Shown: positions 16,239 to 24,940 of the stretch, piece after piece
Numbering within the stretch: position 1 is the stretch's first letter
Layout: every line of letters starts with the position of its first letter
Made by a program: the position numbers and the translations under genes
Notes under the pieces: generated by a model
What the model saw: the letters and a program-made list of their open reading frames with translations, nothing else
What the model was told of the DNA's origin: nothing
Database searches by the model: none
Assembly (NCBI GenBank): GCA_029976025.1
Contig: JARKNX010000074.1
Coordinates: 1-48,453 of the forward strand
DNA from: Aggregatilineales bacterium
Lineage (GTDB): Bacteria > Chloroflexota > Anaerolineae > Aggregatilineales > Ch27
Length of the DNA: 48,453 nt
Direction: 5' to 3'

Positions 16239-16471
16239 TTGGCTGACAGCCGGCATCCGACGCGGGCGGTGACGAGCGCTTTACGGGAGCTGCCGGGGGA
16301 GATCCCGCCCGGCTCTCGCCATGCAAATGGGAGATACTTCGGCTGGCCACACCTGCCATCACTGGCCGGGCGTCTCGACGATATTTACCGCGCCTCACAC
16401 CAGAGGCGCGGCTGTCTCTCCCGACCTTAATCGGGGCAATCGCCCCGGTAGTGCAGGAATGATGATTGGCG

Positions 16472-17116
16472 ATGTCTGGCATACGCATCTTTGACCAGTA
16501 TTCTGAGGAATATGATCGGTGGTTTGACCGGAACGAGTCTGTTTATCGGGCCGAAATTGCGGCGCTCGAGCGGCTGACTCCGGCAGTGGGGCGCGGCCTG
16601 GAGATCGGCGTTGGCACGGGACGCTTCGCTGCCCCCCTGGGCATCCAATTCGGGGCTGATCCTGCCATGAATATGGTACGTCGGGCCGCACACAGGGGTA
16701 TCCGGGTATGCGTTGCCCGTGGGGAACAGCTCCCGTTCCCGGGCGCTGCTTTTGATTACGCGGTGCTCATCACCGTAGACTGCTTCGTTGAGGACTTACG
16801 GGCGCTGCTCCGGGAGGCGGGCCGGGTGATACGGCCTCACGGCCATATCATCATCGGGCATATTGACAGGCACAGCCCCCTGGGGCGGATGTATGAGTCA
16901 CGTAAGGAAGCTGACAGGTTTTACCGCGAAGCGCACTTCCGCGCAGTTGATGAGATCACCGGGCATCTGCACCACGCCGGTTTTGAGAGAATGCAGTTCT
17001 GCCAGACTATTCTGGGCATTCCCGGGGAAACACCCGGCGTCACCCGGCTCCTCGATGGTCATGGCGCAGGTGTGTTCGTGGTCATCAAAGCCGAAAAAAT
17101 CGCTGATGAGAGGTGA
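16472..17116 (+). CDS. Class I SAM-dependent methyltransferase
   Basis: A 214-residue methyltransferase of the UbiE/Methyltransf_11 type. Motif I is GLEIGVGTGRFAAPLG, the acidic/adenine region is 'GADPAMNMVRRAAHRGIRVCVARGEQLPFPGAAFDYAV' and the later 'EAGRVIRPHGHIIIGHIDR' is the typical post-motif III strand. The N-terminal 'FDQYSEEYDRWFDRN' is the usual start of this family. The methyl acceptor is unknown. The ATG at 16472 was preferred over the in-frame TTG six bases earlier. The stop overlaps (GTGA) a DsrE-like remnant, which suggests an ancestral operon. Confidence 0.88.
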   Translation: MSGIRIFDQYSEEYDRWFDRNESVYRAEIAALERLTPAVGRGLEIGVGTGRFAAPLGIQFGADPAMNMVRRAAHRGIRVCVARGEQLPFPGAAFDYAVLITVDCFVEDLRALLREAGRVIRPHGHIIIGHIDRHSPLGRMYESRKEADRFYREAHFRAVDEITGHLHHAGFERMQFCQTILGIPGETPGVTRLLDGHGAGVFVVIKAEKIADER

Positions 17117-17262
17117 AGATTCTCGCCATTATCAACGATGTTTCCCGGGGAGCGAAAAAAGCTGCAACATCTCCCGCTGGCGATAGTTTTATTAAAGAAG
17201 CAGACGGCGTTGAAGTGCGGATATTCCTGGCGGCTAACGCGGTCGCTGGCGCCGATTTCTGC
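17113..17262 (+). pseudogene. Truncated DsrE/DsrF-like sulfur-relay protein remnant
   Basis: The GTG at 17113 overlaps the methyltransferase stop (GTGA). The first 50 residues read MKILAIINDVSRGAKKA, then a diverged helix, then DGVEVRIFLAANAVAGA, matching the N-terminal half of DsrE-family proteins (MKilviINDaPyGtEra...GveVkiFLmaDAV.ca) with the same spacing. The normal protein is about 110-120 residues. Here the similarity ends where the 3' end of the minus-strand hydrolase begins at 17263, and the frame then runs on as antisense of that gene. The lysines and serines inside the helix, where the family has an aromatic/Leu-rich stretch, suggest decay. Identification rests on a short motif. Confidence 0.5.
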
Positions 17263-18156
17263 TCACTCCTCCCCCTCCAGCGCCCCCCGCAAAAACGTAG
17301 TTATGCGGGCGTAGTACGCCTCCGGGAAGCGGGCGTAGGCGTCGCGGTGAGCCGCGCCCTCCACCCGCCAGAGTTGCCCGCGCGGGGCCAGCGCCGCCAG
17401 TTGCCCCGCCCCGGCGTCCGTGTTGAAGGGGTCCTCCGCGCCGTGCACGAACAGGACCGGGCAGCGCACCCGGCCCGCCCGGCGGATGGGGTCCGCCGCC
17501 GGGAGCCATGCCCGCGCCCGCAGGGAGGCCGCCAGCAGGATCGCCCATGCGGGAGCCGTCACCAGCGCCGGCGGGAGGCCTTTCTGCCGCCCCAGCCCGA
17601 TCATGGCGTCGATCACGCGGCTGATCGTGCCGTCGGCGACCACGGCAGCCACACGGGAGTCCCCTGCCGCCGCCATGAGCGCCACGCCCGCGCCCATGCT
17701 GAAGCCGACCAGCCCGGCCCGCCGGACGCCGCGCGCCGCCTCCAGCCAGTCCAGCGCGCCGAGCACATCCCCCCATTCCCGCGCCCCGAAGGTGACCTGT
17801 GACCCGCCGCTGGTCCCGTGCGCCCGCAGGTTGAACAGCAGCACGCTGAAGCCCTCGCGGACCAGCCAGGCCGCCTGCGCCGTGTCGCCGTCCATGCTGC
17901 CGTTATGCCCGTGCACGAAGACGAGCGCCGGGCCGCCCGGCGGTGCTGACGGAATCCACCAGCCGTGCAGAAGGACGCCGTCCCGGCCGGGGAAGGCAAC
18001 TTCCTCGTAGCGCAGGCCGTAGTGAGAAGGCGGATCGGGCGGGTCGGGCGCCCGGCGGCGCAGCAGGATCGTGCTGCCGCGCCAGCCGACAGCGGCGAGC
18101 GCCCCGGCCACAATCGCCAGGGCCAGAGTAGCCCAGCATCTGACTCGCCTGCTCAT
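17263..18156 (-). CDS. Membrane-anchored alpha/beta hydrolase
   Basis: A 297-residue protein with an N-terminal hydrophobic helix (residues ~7-24, ATLALAIVAGALAAVGW) that should anchor or export it. The alpha/beta-hydrolase core follows: HGWWIPSA, LVFVHGHNGS (oxyanion hole), nucleophile elbow GFSMGAG, acid VLFVHGAEDPF and catalytic His in GAAHRDAY. It resembles the YqiK/BAAT-like 'alpha/beta hydrolase' group with unknown ester or amide substrate. The ATG at 18156 has AAGGGGG upstream. The frame continues to 18225 without a better start. It runs in the same direction as the DsbA-cyclophilin gene, 84 bases downstream of it. Confidence 0.87.
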   Translation of the reverse strand: MSRRVRCWATLALAIVAGALAAVGWRGSTILLRRRAPDPPDPPSHYGLRYEEVAFPGRDGVLLHGWWIPSAPPGGPALVFVHGHNGSMDGDTAQAAWLVREGFSVLLFNLRAHGTSGGSQVTFGAREWGDVLGALDWLEAARGVRRAGLVGFSMGAGVALMAAAGDSRVAAVVADGTISRVIDAMIGLGRQKGLPPALVTAPAWAILLAASLRARAWLPAADPIRRAGRVRCPVLFVHGAEDPFNTDAGAGQLAALAPRGQLWRVEGAAHRDAYARFPEAYYARITTFLRGALEGEE

Positions 18157-18240
18157 AACGCCCCCTTCAACGGAAAAACGTCCGGAAGGGAGTGGCTGCC
18201 GTGGGCCCGCAGGGCGCGGCCTCATCCAGCCCGGTGTCGA

Positions 18241-19476
18241 TCACGGCGCGTCCTCCTCGATAATCTCGACGCTCAGCAGCCGATCGCCCGGCGCCGGGTC
18301 GGGATAATTGAGCGAGTCCAGCGGGTCGCGGGGGGTGAGCTGGCGCAGCACGTCCATGCCTTCGGTCACGATGCCGAAGATCGTGAACTGGCCGTTCCAC
18401 TCCTGCTCCGGCGTCAGCGGGCCGTAGGTGATGAAGAACTGGCTCCCGCCGCTGTTGGGGACGCCGCGCGTGGACGCCATCGCCACCATGCCTTCGCGGT
18501 CGAAGAGCAGGCCGTTATCCAGCTCATCAGCGATGCTGTACCCCGGCCCGCCCAGCCCGGTCCCACTGGGATCGCCGGTCTGGGCGAACAGCCCGGGCAG
18601 CACGCGATGGAACGTGTTGTCATCGTACCAGCCCTGCCGGGCCAGAAAGACGAAGTTATTGACAGCCACCGGCGCGCGGTCGGCGAACAGGTCAATGTTG
18701 ATATCGCCGCGCTCGGTGTGCAGGATGGCCCGGTAGGTCCTGTGCAGGTCAATGCCCAGCGCCGGCTGATCATCAAACTGGCGCCCGGCCAGGGCGAAGA
18801 AGCGGACGGCCTCATCCAGCCCGTAGAGGTCGTAGCGCCCGCTGTAGGGCAGGCCGTTGATCAGCAGCGTCGGGATGCCGGCCAGGCCCAGCGCCAGCGC
18901 CTCCATGCGGTACTGCTCGATCAGCGGCCCCGGGTCGCGGTCCAGAAAGGCCTGAAAAGCCGTCAGGTCCAGCCCCAGCATGCTGGCGTAGGAGATCAGG
19001 GTGACGCGGAAAGCCGCCGGTGAGAGGTCGCTCCACGCCTCCTGCTCGGCGAAGAGCAGGTCGTGCATCTCCCAGAAATGCCCCTGTTCGCCCGCCGCCT
19101 CCGCCCCCATCAGGGCCAGCGCGGCCTTGTCGTGCGCCACCAGATCGGGGAAGTGCCGCCACAGCACGCGGATAGTGTCCGGGTAGCGCTCCAGCAGGAT
19201 GCTCAGGCTGCGGGCCACCCCCGCGCACGGCTGGCACTGAAAATCGCCGTAGTGGATGATCGTAACCGGGGCGTCCGCGGGACCCTGGGCGTAATCGACA
19301 GGGGTGAAGGCGAGCGCGTCCAGCGCCTCCGGCGGCGGCAGGGTGACGATGAAGGGCGTGGGGGATGGCGGCGGCGTGACGGTGAGCGTGGGAGTGGGGG
19401 TCTCTCCCGGCGCGGTTCCACAGGCAGCCAGCAGGGCCAGCAGCCCCGCACACAGAAAGGCAGTTCGTGCGTTCAT
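18241..19476 (-). CDS. Lipoprotein fusing a DsbA-like thioredoxin domain to a cyclophilin-type peptidyl-prolyl isomerase
   Basis: A 411-residue lipoprotein. The signal with lipobox LLAACG (Cys ~19) is followed by a Thr/Pro linker. Residues ~55-235 form a DsbA/Thioredoxin_4 fold (APVTIIHYGDFQCQPCAGVA with CQPC active site; GEQGHFWEMHDLLF; GIPTLLING with the cis-Pro). Residues ~245-408 are a cyclophilin domain (AILHTERGDINIDLFADRAPVAVNNFVFLARQGWYDDNTFHRVLPGLFAQTGDPSGTGLGGPGY, SGGSQFFIT, GQFTIFGIV). It would couple disulfide handling with proline isomerisation during folding outside the membrane. Both catalytic cores look complete. The two-domain order is seen in some Chloroflexota but is not a standard textbook architecture. 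Confidence 0.9.
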   Translation of the reverse strand: MNARTAFLCAGLLALLAACGTAPGETPTPTLTVTPPPSPTPFIVTLPPPEALDALAFTPVDYAQGPADAPVTIIHYGDFQCQPCAGVARSLSILLERYPDTIRVLWRHFPDLVAHDKAALALMGAEAAGEQGHFWEMHDLLFAEQEAWSDLSPAAFRVTLISYASMLGLDLTAFQAFLDRDPGPLIEQYRMEALALGLAGIPTLLINGLPYSGRYDLYGLDEAVRFFALAGRQFDDQPALGIDLHRTYRAILHTERGDINIDLFADRAPVAVNNFVFLARQGWYDDNTFHRVLPGLFAQTGDPSGTGLGGPGYSIADELDNGLLFDREGMVAMASTRGVPNSGGSQFFITYGPLTPEQEWNGQFTIFGIVTEGMDVLRQLTPRDPLDSLNYPDPAPGDRLLSVEIIEEDAP

Positions 19477-19582
19477 GCCAGTTCGTTCAGGACAACAGGC
19501 GCAGCGGCCCAGATCATAACACGGGCGCCCCCGATTCCCAACGGAGCGCCCGTGCCCTGTGCCGGATCATCGAACGGGGGCG

Positions 19583-20428
19583 TTATACGCCGGGGCTGAG
19601 GTCCAGCGTGTCATCGTCAGAGACGTCGCCGCCGGAAGCCTCGTCAGGCGTCTCGTCGTCCGGCGACCTGCCGGCGTGGTCCTCATCTTCGTCCTCATCC
19701 AGCACGGCGAGCAGATTCTCGCCGGCCAGGGCGAATTCCCCGGCGCTGAAGGTCGGGTTCAGCTCAACCGCAACCGGCCTGAGCGTCATAAACAGGTGGT
19801 CCGCCCAGTAACGCTCCAGACGCTCCGGCAGGATCAGATCGCCCACTCTTTTAAGCTCGCCACACAGCACAAGGCGCTGCACCTTGATCTTCCCGTCATT
19901 GGGATCGGTGCGATTTACCTCCACCGCATCCAGTCGGTTGCCTTCGCCCAGCCGGGCGATGGCGACAGTCTCCGGGAAGCCGGGCGCCAGAATACGGAAG
20001 GAGCGGCTGTCGATGCCCTCCACGCGGACGTTGTGATCGGCGATCAGCGGGCTGATGAAGGTCACCGTCTCCGCCCAGGCGCGGTGGCGGGCCGACGCCA
20101 CCTGCGACGCTTCGGTGCTGCGCGTGACCTTGCCCCCCTGTCGCTCATACACCGCTTCGCCGTCAAAGCTGGTCGCGTAGCTGGATCGCATGAAGCGCAG
20201 CATGCGCAGCTTGAAGTCCCACTTCATCAGAAAGGGGAAGTGGTAGGTCGCCACCGCGTTCACATGCGCCTTGAACGGAATTGGCCCCAGGTTAGCCTCT
20301 GAGGTCCCTTCATAAGATACGCGCGCCGACTCAATGGCTGGCGGGTGCATGCCGTACCGGGCTTCGACCATCTTCTTGAGCAGATCAAGCCCGATCGGGT
20401 CCCCCTGGGTCAGCATCAGAAAATTCAT
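19583..20428 (-). CDS. Conserved-looking protein of unknown function (possible DUF6544-like fold)
   Basis: A 281-residue soluble protein starting MNFLMLTQGDPIGLDLLKKM, beta-rich from residue ~40 on: GPIPFKAHVNAVATYHFPFLMKWDFK, SFDGEAVYERQGGKVTRS, VSFI-type turns and 'DAVEVNRTDPNDGKIKVQRLVLCGELKRVGDLILPERLERYWAD'. The alternating strands with 'SFDGEAVY' and 'GDLILPERLERYW' resemble DUF6544/lipoprotein-shuttle-like proteins, but I am not certain. The last ~40 residues are very acidic (DEDEDEDHAG..DDETPDE), likely disordered. The open frame extends to 20521, but the ATG at 20428 begins the folded part. Confidence 0.6.
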   Translation of the reverse strand: MNFLMLTQGDPIGLDLLKKMVEARYGMHPPAIESARVSYEGTSEANLGPIPFKAHVNAVATYHFPFLMKWDFKLRMLRFMRSSYATSFDGEAVYERQGGKVTRSTEASQVASARHRAWAETVTFISPLIADHNVRVEGIDSRSFRILAPGFPETVAIARLGEGNRLDAVEVNRTDPNDGKIKVQRLVLCGELKRVGDLILPERLERYWADHLFMTLRPVAVELNPTFSAGEFALAGENLLAVLDEDEDEDHAGRSPDDETPDEASGGDVSDDDTLDLSPGV

Positions 20429-20644
20429 GGGATCGCTCCAGGACGAGGGCTGTTCTTCGCAGCCTCGCGGCTGTGAACAAACAAGGCATAATGTTACCTT
20501 AATTCTAATGGCAGCAGACATGATAGGTCAATACAGGCTCAACCGGATATCTAAAAAATGTGTGAATTCCGCGCGGTCCGCTTCCTGTGCTAAGATAGGC
20601 AGGATACTGCTGTCGGGCTAAAACTATACGGAGGGCGATAAAGT

Positions 20645-21616
20645 GTGACTTCACTGGAAGGGCTGGTCATCAAACAGCAGAGCGGCTTTTTCACCGTCGA
20701 GACAGCCGAAGGCCCCGTGATCTGCCAGCTTCGCGGGCGGCTCAAAGAGGAGGCGTCCCGCCGCGCGCGCAAGGACGACGAAGACCGCACTGACCTGTGC
20801 ACCATCGGCGACCGGGTGACCCTCACGCTGCTGGCGGACGGAAGCGGCACGATCCGGAAGGTGCACCCGCGCCGGCAGGTGCTTTCCCGCGCCGATACGA
20901 CCGGCGGGCGCGCCGTGGCCGTGCAGGGCAGCGAGCAGGTGATCATCGCCAACAGCGACCAGGCCGTGTTCGTCTTCGCCGCCACCCGGCCCGACCCCAA
21001 CCCGCGCGCGCTGGACCGCCTGATTGTGGCCGCGGAAAAAGGCCATATCCCCGCCATTCGCATCGTCTGCACCAAGATCGACCTGCTGGACCGGGCCGAA
21101 GCTGAGCGCATCTTCGCCCCCTACGAGCGCATCGGCTACCCCGTCCTGTACACCAGCACGCGGACCGGCGACGGCGTGGACGCCCTGCGGGCGATGCTCA
21201 CCGGGCATATCTCCGTCTTCACCGGGCCGTCGGGGGTCGGCAAGACCAGCCTGCTCAACGCCATCCAGCCCGGGCTGGGGCTGCGCGTCCTGGCCGTCAG
21301 CGAGGCGACCAGCAAGGGCCGTCACACCACTGTGCACAGCGAGCTGTTCCCCCTGGAAGGCGGCGGCTATGTCGCCGATACGCCCGGCATCCGCTCCATC
21401 GGCATCTGGGATGTGGAGCCGGACGAGCTGGAAGCCTACTTCATCGAAATCGCGCCGCATGTGGCCGGCTGCAAGTTCCCCGACTGCACCCATACGCATG
21501 AGCCGGGCTGCGCCGTCCGTCAGGCGGTCAGGCGCGGCGAGATCACCCGCGAGCGGTACAACAGCTTCCTGCGCCTGCGTAAAGAGATCGAAGAGACGTA
21601 CGAGGACTGGGCATGA
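20645..21616 (+). CDS. rsgA: RsgA, small-ribosomal-subunit biogenesis GTPase
   Basis: A 323-residue circularly permuted GTPase. Order seen: N-terminal OB fold (LVIKQQSGFFTVET; VTLTLLADGSGTIRKVHPRR), then G4 CTKIDLLD, then G1 GPSGVGKTSLLNAI, switch 'TTVHSELF' and G3 DTPGIRS. The C-terminal zinc knuckle is CKFPDC-THTHEPGC. RsgA checks late 30S maturation near the decoding site, using GTP. Start: GTG at 20645 after CGGAGG. Its stop overlaps the start of the glycosyltransferase by four bases (ATGA), so the two are translationally coupled. Confidence 0.96.
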   Translation: MTSLEGLVIKQQSGFFTVETAEGPVICQLRGRLKEEASRRARKDDEDRTDLCTIGDRVTLTLLADGSGTIRKVHPRRQVLSRADTTGGRAVAVQGSEQVIIANSDQAVFVFAATRPDPNPRALDRLIVAAEKGHIPAIRIVCTKIDLLDRAEAERIFAPYERIGYPVLYTSTRTGDGVDALRAMLTGHISVFTGPSGVGKTSLLNAIQPGLGLRVLAVSEATSKGRHTTVHSELFPLEGGGYVADTPGIRSIGIWDVEPDELEAYFIEIAPHVAGCKFPDCTHTHEPGCAVRQAVRRGEITRERYNSFLRLRKEIEETYEDWA

Positions 21617-22329
21617 GCGCACCCGGCAGCATCCCTGAACCCGAAATTATTGCCCTGATTCCGGCCTACAATGAACAGGATCACATTGCCGACGTGGTCC
21701 GCCGGGCGCTCCCCTACCTGCCCGTCCTGGTCGTGGATGACGGCTCGCGCGATGCCACCGCCGGGTGCGCCGAAGCCACCGGCGCGGCGGTTCTGCGGCA
21801 AATCCCGAATCAGGGCAAAGGGGCGGCGCTGCGAGCGGGTTTCCGCCGGACGCTGGAAGAAGGCCGCGCCGCCGCGCTTACGCTGGACGCCGACGGCCAG
21901 CACGACCCGGCGGAGATCCCGCGCTTTCTGGAAGCGTACGCCGCCCGCCGGGCCGACCTGATCATCGGCGTGCGCGACTTCAGCCAGATGCCCTTCACGC
22001 GCCGGATCGCCAACACGGCGGGCCGGCGGGCCTTTTCGTGGGCCGTCGGGCAGCCGATACCGGATAACCAGTCCGGCTATCGCCTGATCTCGCGGCGGCT
22101 GATGGAAGCCCTGCTCGGCAGCGCTGAGCAGGGTTTTGAGTTCGAGGTGGAGATGATCGCCGTCTGTGTGGAACGCGGCTACGCGCTGGAAGGAGTCCCG
22201 ATCAGCACGCTTTACGCCGGTGAAAGAAGCCACATCCATCCGCTCAGGCACATCGCCCACTTCAGTCGCATCGTCTGGCAGACCCGGCAGCGCATCCGAC
22301 AGGCTCGCCGCGCCCGGCTGCCGGGCTGA
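21613..22329 (+). CDS. Family 2 glycosyltransferase (dolichyl-phosphate mannosyltransferase-like)
   Basis: A 238-residue GT2 (GT-A fold) enzyme. Motifs in order: ALIPAYNEQDHIADVV (nucleotide-sugar binding), VLVVDDGSRD (metal/base contact), NQGKGAALRAGF, LTLDADGQHDPAEIP (the DxD motif), GVRDFSQMPFTRR and DNQSGYRLISRR. No C-terminal membrane helices are present, so this is the short, soluble or peripheral DPM1-like form. It probably transfers a sugar to a lipid carrier, which is unproven. It is coupled to rsgA by an ATGA overlap, a layout that seems incidental rather than functional. Confidence 0.92.
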   Translation: MSAPGSIPEPEIIALIPAYNEQDHIADVVRRALPYLPVLVVDDGSRDATAGCAEATGAAVLRQIPNQGKGAALRAGFRRTLEEGRAAALTLDADGQHDPAEIPRFLEAYAARRADLIIGVRDFSQMPFTRRIANTAGRRAFSWAVGQPIPDNQSGYRLISRRLMEALLGSAEQGFEFEVEMIAVCVERGYALEGVPISTLYAGERSHIHPLRHIAHFSRIVWQTRQRIRQARRARLPG

Positions 22330-22346
22330 GGCCCCCCGCGCGCCCG

Positions 22347-23261
22347 CTACCGCACTCCGAGCAGCGTCAGCAGCACGGCCAGCGTGAGCGCGCTGGCCAG
22401 CGTGGCGACCACCACCACTGAGGTCACGAATTCGGCGTCGGCGTCGAACTGGATAGCCAGCGCGGCGGCGATGATGGCGGTCGGCATGGCCGCCTGGGTG
22501 AGCACAACCTGGCGGGTCACGCCCGTGACGCCGGCCAGCGTCGCCAGCACCAGCATAATCAACGGACCGGCGATCAGCCGCATCCCCGCCGCCAGCAGCA
22601 CCGCCCGGGGGCGGGCGATGCGGAAGGAAGATTCGCTCAGCCGGAAGCCCAGCACGACCAGCATACACGGCACCGCCGCCTGGCCCAGCAAATCCACCGT
22701 CCGCGCGACCGGCAGCGGCATCTGTACGCCGGTGATATTGAGGAACAGGCCGGCGATCAGGCCGTACAGGAGCGGGACCTTGAACACGTTGGTGAGGGCC
22801 TGACGGCTGGAATGGTTACCCCGCGAAGCCAGGAAGACGCCCAGCGTGTTGCTGACCAGAGAAGTCGTGGCGAAGAAGATGATCGCCCGCTGCAGGCCGG
22901 CCTGCCCGTAGGCAAATTCGTTCAGCGGCAGGCCGTAGTTACCGGCGTTGATCAGCACGGCGGTCAGGATGAAGGCGCTCTCCAGCCGGCGGTCAAAGTG
23001 CAACAGGCGCGCCGTGCCCAGGCTGAGCGCGGCCATGATCGCCGTCATCAACAGGGCCAACCCCATGATCAGGGCGATCTCCCCCCCTTCGATCTGGGCT
23101 TCGGCCAGGCCGCCCAGCACCAGAAAGGGCGAGAACAGGTAGATGGTCACGGTGGAGAGGGTGCGCGTCTCCAGCTGGAAGCGGCGGGATAACAGCGCTC
23201 CCAGCGCCACGGTGTTGAAGATCGGGCTGAGCACGTTGACAGCGACAGAGACAATAGTCAT
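22347..23261 (-). CDS. AEC-family (auxin efflux carrier-type) transporter
   Basis: A 304-residue membrane protein of about ten helices in two halves. Telling segments are 'VLSPIFNTVALGALLSRRF' at the start, 'INAGNYGLPLNEFAYG' (the NxGN-x-GLP motif of AEC proteins) and 'VVLGFRLSESSF' with 'VLTQAAMPTAIIAAALAIQFDAD' in the second half. AEC carriers export small organic anions such as malate or other carboxylates; the substrate here is open. It is convergent with the glycosyltransferase gene (17 bases between stops). Confidence 0.9.
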   Translation of the reverse strand: MTIVSVAVNVLSPIFNTVALGALLSRRFQLETRTLSTVTIYLFSPFLVLGGLAEAQIEGGEIALIMGLALLMTAIMAALSLGTARLLHFDRRLESAFILTAVLINAGNYGLPLNEFAYGQAGLQRAIIFFATTSLVSNTLGVFLASRGNHSSRQALTNVFKVPLLYGLIAGLFLNITGVQMPLPVARTVDLLGQAAVPCMLVVLGFRLSESSFRIARPRAVLLAAGMRLIAGPLIMLVLATLAGVTGVTRQVVLTQAAMPTAIIAAALAIQFDADAEFVTSVVVVATLASALTLAVLLTLLGVR

Positions 23262-23322
23262 AACGCACCGGTGGAAAGCAGCCGGGGGTCAGGCCGGCCG
23301 GCGACTCCTAACGTCTGATCCT

Positions 23323-23353
23323 CAACAAACAAGGAGCGCGTCAGCGGCGCTCC
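23323..23353 (-). terminator. Rho-independent terminator for the minus strand
   Basis: On the minus strand GGAGCGC, a 7-base loop, GCGCTCC form a 7-bp stem followed by TTGTTTGTT. It sits downstream of the small membrane protein gene (23391-23636) and separates it from the AEC transporter gene. Confidence 0.7.
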
Positions 23354-23390
23354 CTGTGGGCACACATTGTCGGGGGGACTGACGCGATCA

Positions 23391-23636
23391 TCAGGAGGAG
23401 GTCGGCTCTTCTCCGTTCAGATCGTCGTCGCCCCAGGTGATAATCCAGATACACAACCCGGCGACAAGGACGGTCGCCACAGTCAGGGCGATCCACTGGC
23501 CGGGCAGCAGGCCGACATCCCGCGCCTCAATCGCCAGCAGGATCACCATGCCCAGCGCCAGCACAATCCAGGCGGCCAGGCGCGGATGCGCCTCCACCCA
23601 GGCCGCTCCGGGGAGCTGCTTCAAACGGTCAACCAT
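23391..23636 (-). CDS. Small two-helix membrane protein
   Basis: An 81-residue protein with two predicted membrane helices: AAWIVLALGMVILLAIEA and LTVATVLVAGLCIWIITW. An N-terminal basic/amphipathic stretch and an acidic tail (GDDDLNGEEPTSS) suggest both ends face the cytoplasm. No family is recognised. The start is preceded by a GGAGGAAT-type ribosome site. It lies 12 bases downstream of the CoaE-fusion gene and is followed by a terminator, so the two probably form one transcript. Confidence 0.68.
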   Translation of the reverse strand: MVDRLKQLPGAAWVEAHPRLAAWIVLALGMVILLAIEARDVGLLPGQWIALTVATVLVAGLCIWIITWGDDDLNGEEPTSS

Positions 23637-23648
23637 AATTCCTCCGGC

Positions 23649-24818
23649 TTACAGCGGCTTGAGCACGCGATCTTCGCGCAGCTTCTTGGCATAAATTACG
23701 GTCCCGGCGGGCTGGCTCTCGCGGGCGGCCTCCCGCCAGGCGGGGACCTTGATCAACTCGAGCGTCTGCCCCATATAGCCCAGACCGGCAAACACCTCCA
23801 GCGCCGCCTCCGGCAGGTCGGGCGCGAGGAAGAAGAAGCCGATCTCGCTCTGAAGCTCCTTGGATGACGCCTCCACCTCCTCCACCAGGCCGGCGATCAC
23901 GGCGGGCAGCATCGCTTCCCGCTTAAGGAGGAATTCATCCACCCGCGTGATCAGGTTTTCCACCTGGAAGCCGACCAGGCCGACATTGCGGCCATCGGCC
24001 TGGGCGATGAGGTAGCTCTTCTGCCCGAAGGCATACATCACATCCATCCGGCTGACCGGCTTGCCGCTGAGTTCAGTGATCAGGCCGGCGATTTCTTCGG
24101 CATTTTTAGGCGCGCCGCGCAGTATCCGGATTTCCTTGACTTCCATCAGGCCGCTGGCGGCGGGCTGCTCCACGGCGATGGTCTTGGCCTCGGCCTCCGC
24201 TTCTTTAGCGCGACCGATCTGCTCGCCGAGTTTATGCCACGCCTCCTGGACAACGACCCAGGCATGTTCGGGCGATCCGTCGTTCTGGATCACGACCGTG
24301 GCCCGGTCCAGCTTGGCCTGCTGGGGGTTCTGCAGGTTGATGCGCTTGCGCGCTTCCCACTCAGACAGGCCGCTCTTGACCAGGCGGGCGACCTGATTTT
24401 CTGCTGAGCAGTTGACGACCCACACGGCATCGACCTTGTCAGCGAACTCGCCTTCCAGCAGGTCAACCGCCTCCAGCACGACGACATTATGCCGGGCGCG
24501 CCCGATCAGGGTGTCGATAGCGCGGCTGACGATCGGCTGGGTCAGCGCCTGCTGGCGGGTCAGCGCCTCAGGATGCGAAAATGCCACGGCAGCGAGCCTG
24601 GCTCTATCCACCCGATTCTCGGCGTCCAGCACCCAGGTTCCAAACGTCTGAATCACGGGTTTGTAGGCAGGCGCCCCGGGAGCCATCGCCTGATACGCCA
24701 GGCCGCCGGCGTCAATGGTATACGCGCCCAGGTGTTCCAGCATTCGCCGCACCAGGCTCTTGCCCATGGCCAAGTTCCCCGTGAGGCCGATCACATACTT
24801 ATCTGGCCAGTGCCCCAC
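23649..24818 (-). CDS. Dephospho-CoA kinase-like domain fused to a GNAT-like C-terminal domain
   Basis: A 389-residue protein. Residues 1-205 follow CoaE: P-loop GLTGNLAMGKSLV, YTIDAGGLAYQAM, 'AVDLLEGEF..KVDAVWVVNCSAENQVARLVKSGLSEWEARKRINLQNPQQAKLDRATVVIQNDGS'. The normal 'DAD' motif reads DAG and the 'PLL' segment reads AVDLL, so activity may be altered. Residues ~235-389 look like a GNAT-like fold (VKEIRILRG..., 'GLVGFQVENL', 'PEAALEVFAGLGYMGQTLELIKVPAWREAA'). The GTG at 24818 has GGGAGG upstream. If active it would phosphorylate dephospho-CoA in the last step of CoA synthesis. The fused domain is unexplained. Confidence 0.8.
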   Translation of the reverse strand: MGHWPDKYVIGLTGNLAMGKSLVRRMLEHLGAYTIDAGGLAYQAMAPGAPAYKPVIQTFGTWVLDAENRVDRARLAAVAFSHPEALTRQQALTQPIVSRAIDTLIGRARHNVVVLEAVDLLEGEFADKVDAVWVVNCSAENQVARLVKSGLSEWEARKRINLQNPQQAKLDRATVVIQNDGSPEHAWVVVQEAWHKLGEQIGRAKEAEAEAKTIAVEQPAASGLMEVKEIRILRGAPKNAEEIAGLITELSGKPVSRMDVMYAFGQKSYLIAQADGRNVGLVGFQVENLITRVDEFLLKREAMLPAVIAGLVEEVEASSKELQSEIGFFFLAPDLPEAALEVFAGLGYMGQTLELIKVPAWREAARESQPAGTVIYAKKLREDRVLKPL

Positions 24819-24940
24819 TCTTGTCCCTCCCGGTTAGTACTTCGCATGCCCTGTTTTGGGGAGAATTGTATCCCGGCCCGCCCCCGGGGGCAACTGGCAA
24901 GAAGCCAGGCGCCGGGGACAGGGGATTATCCACCGGATCA

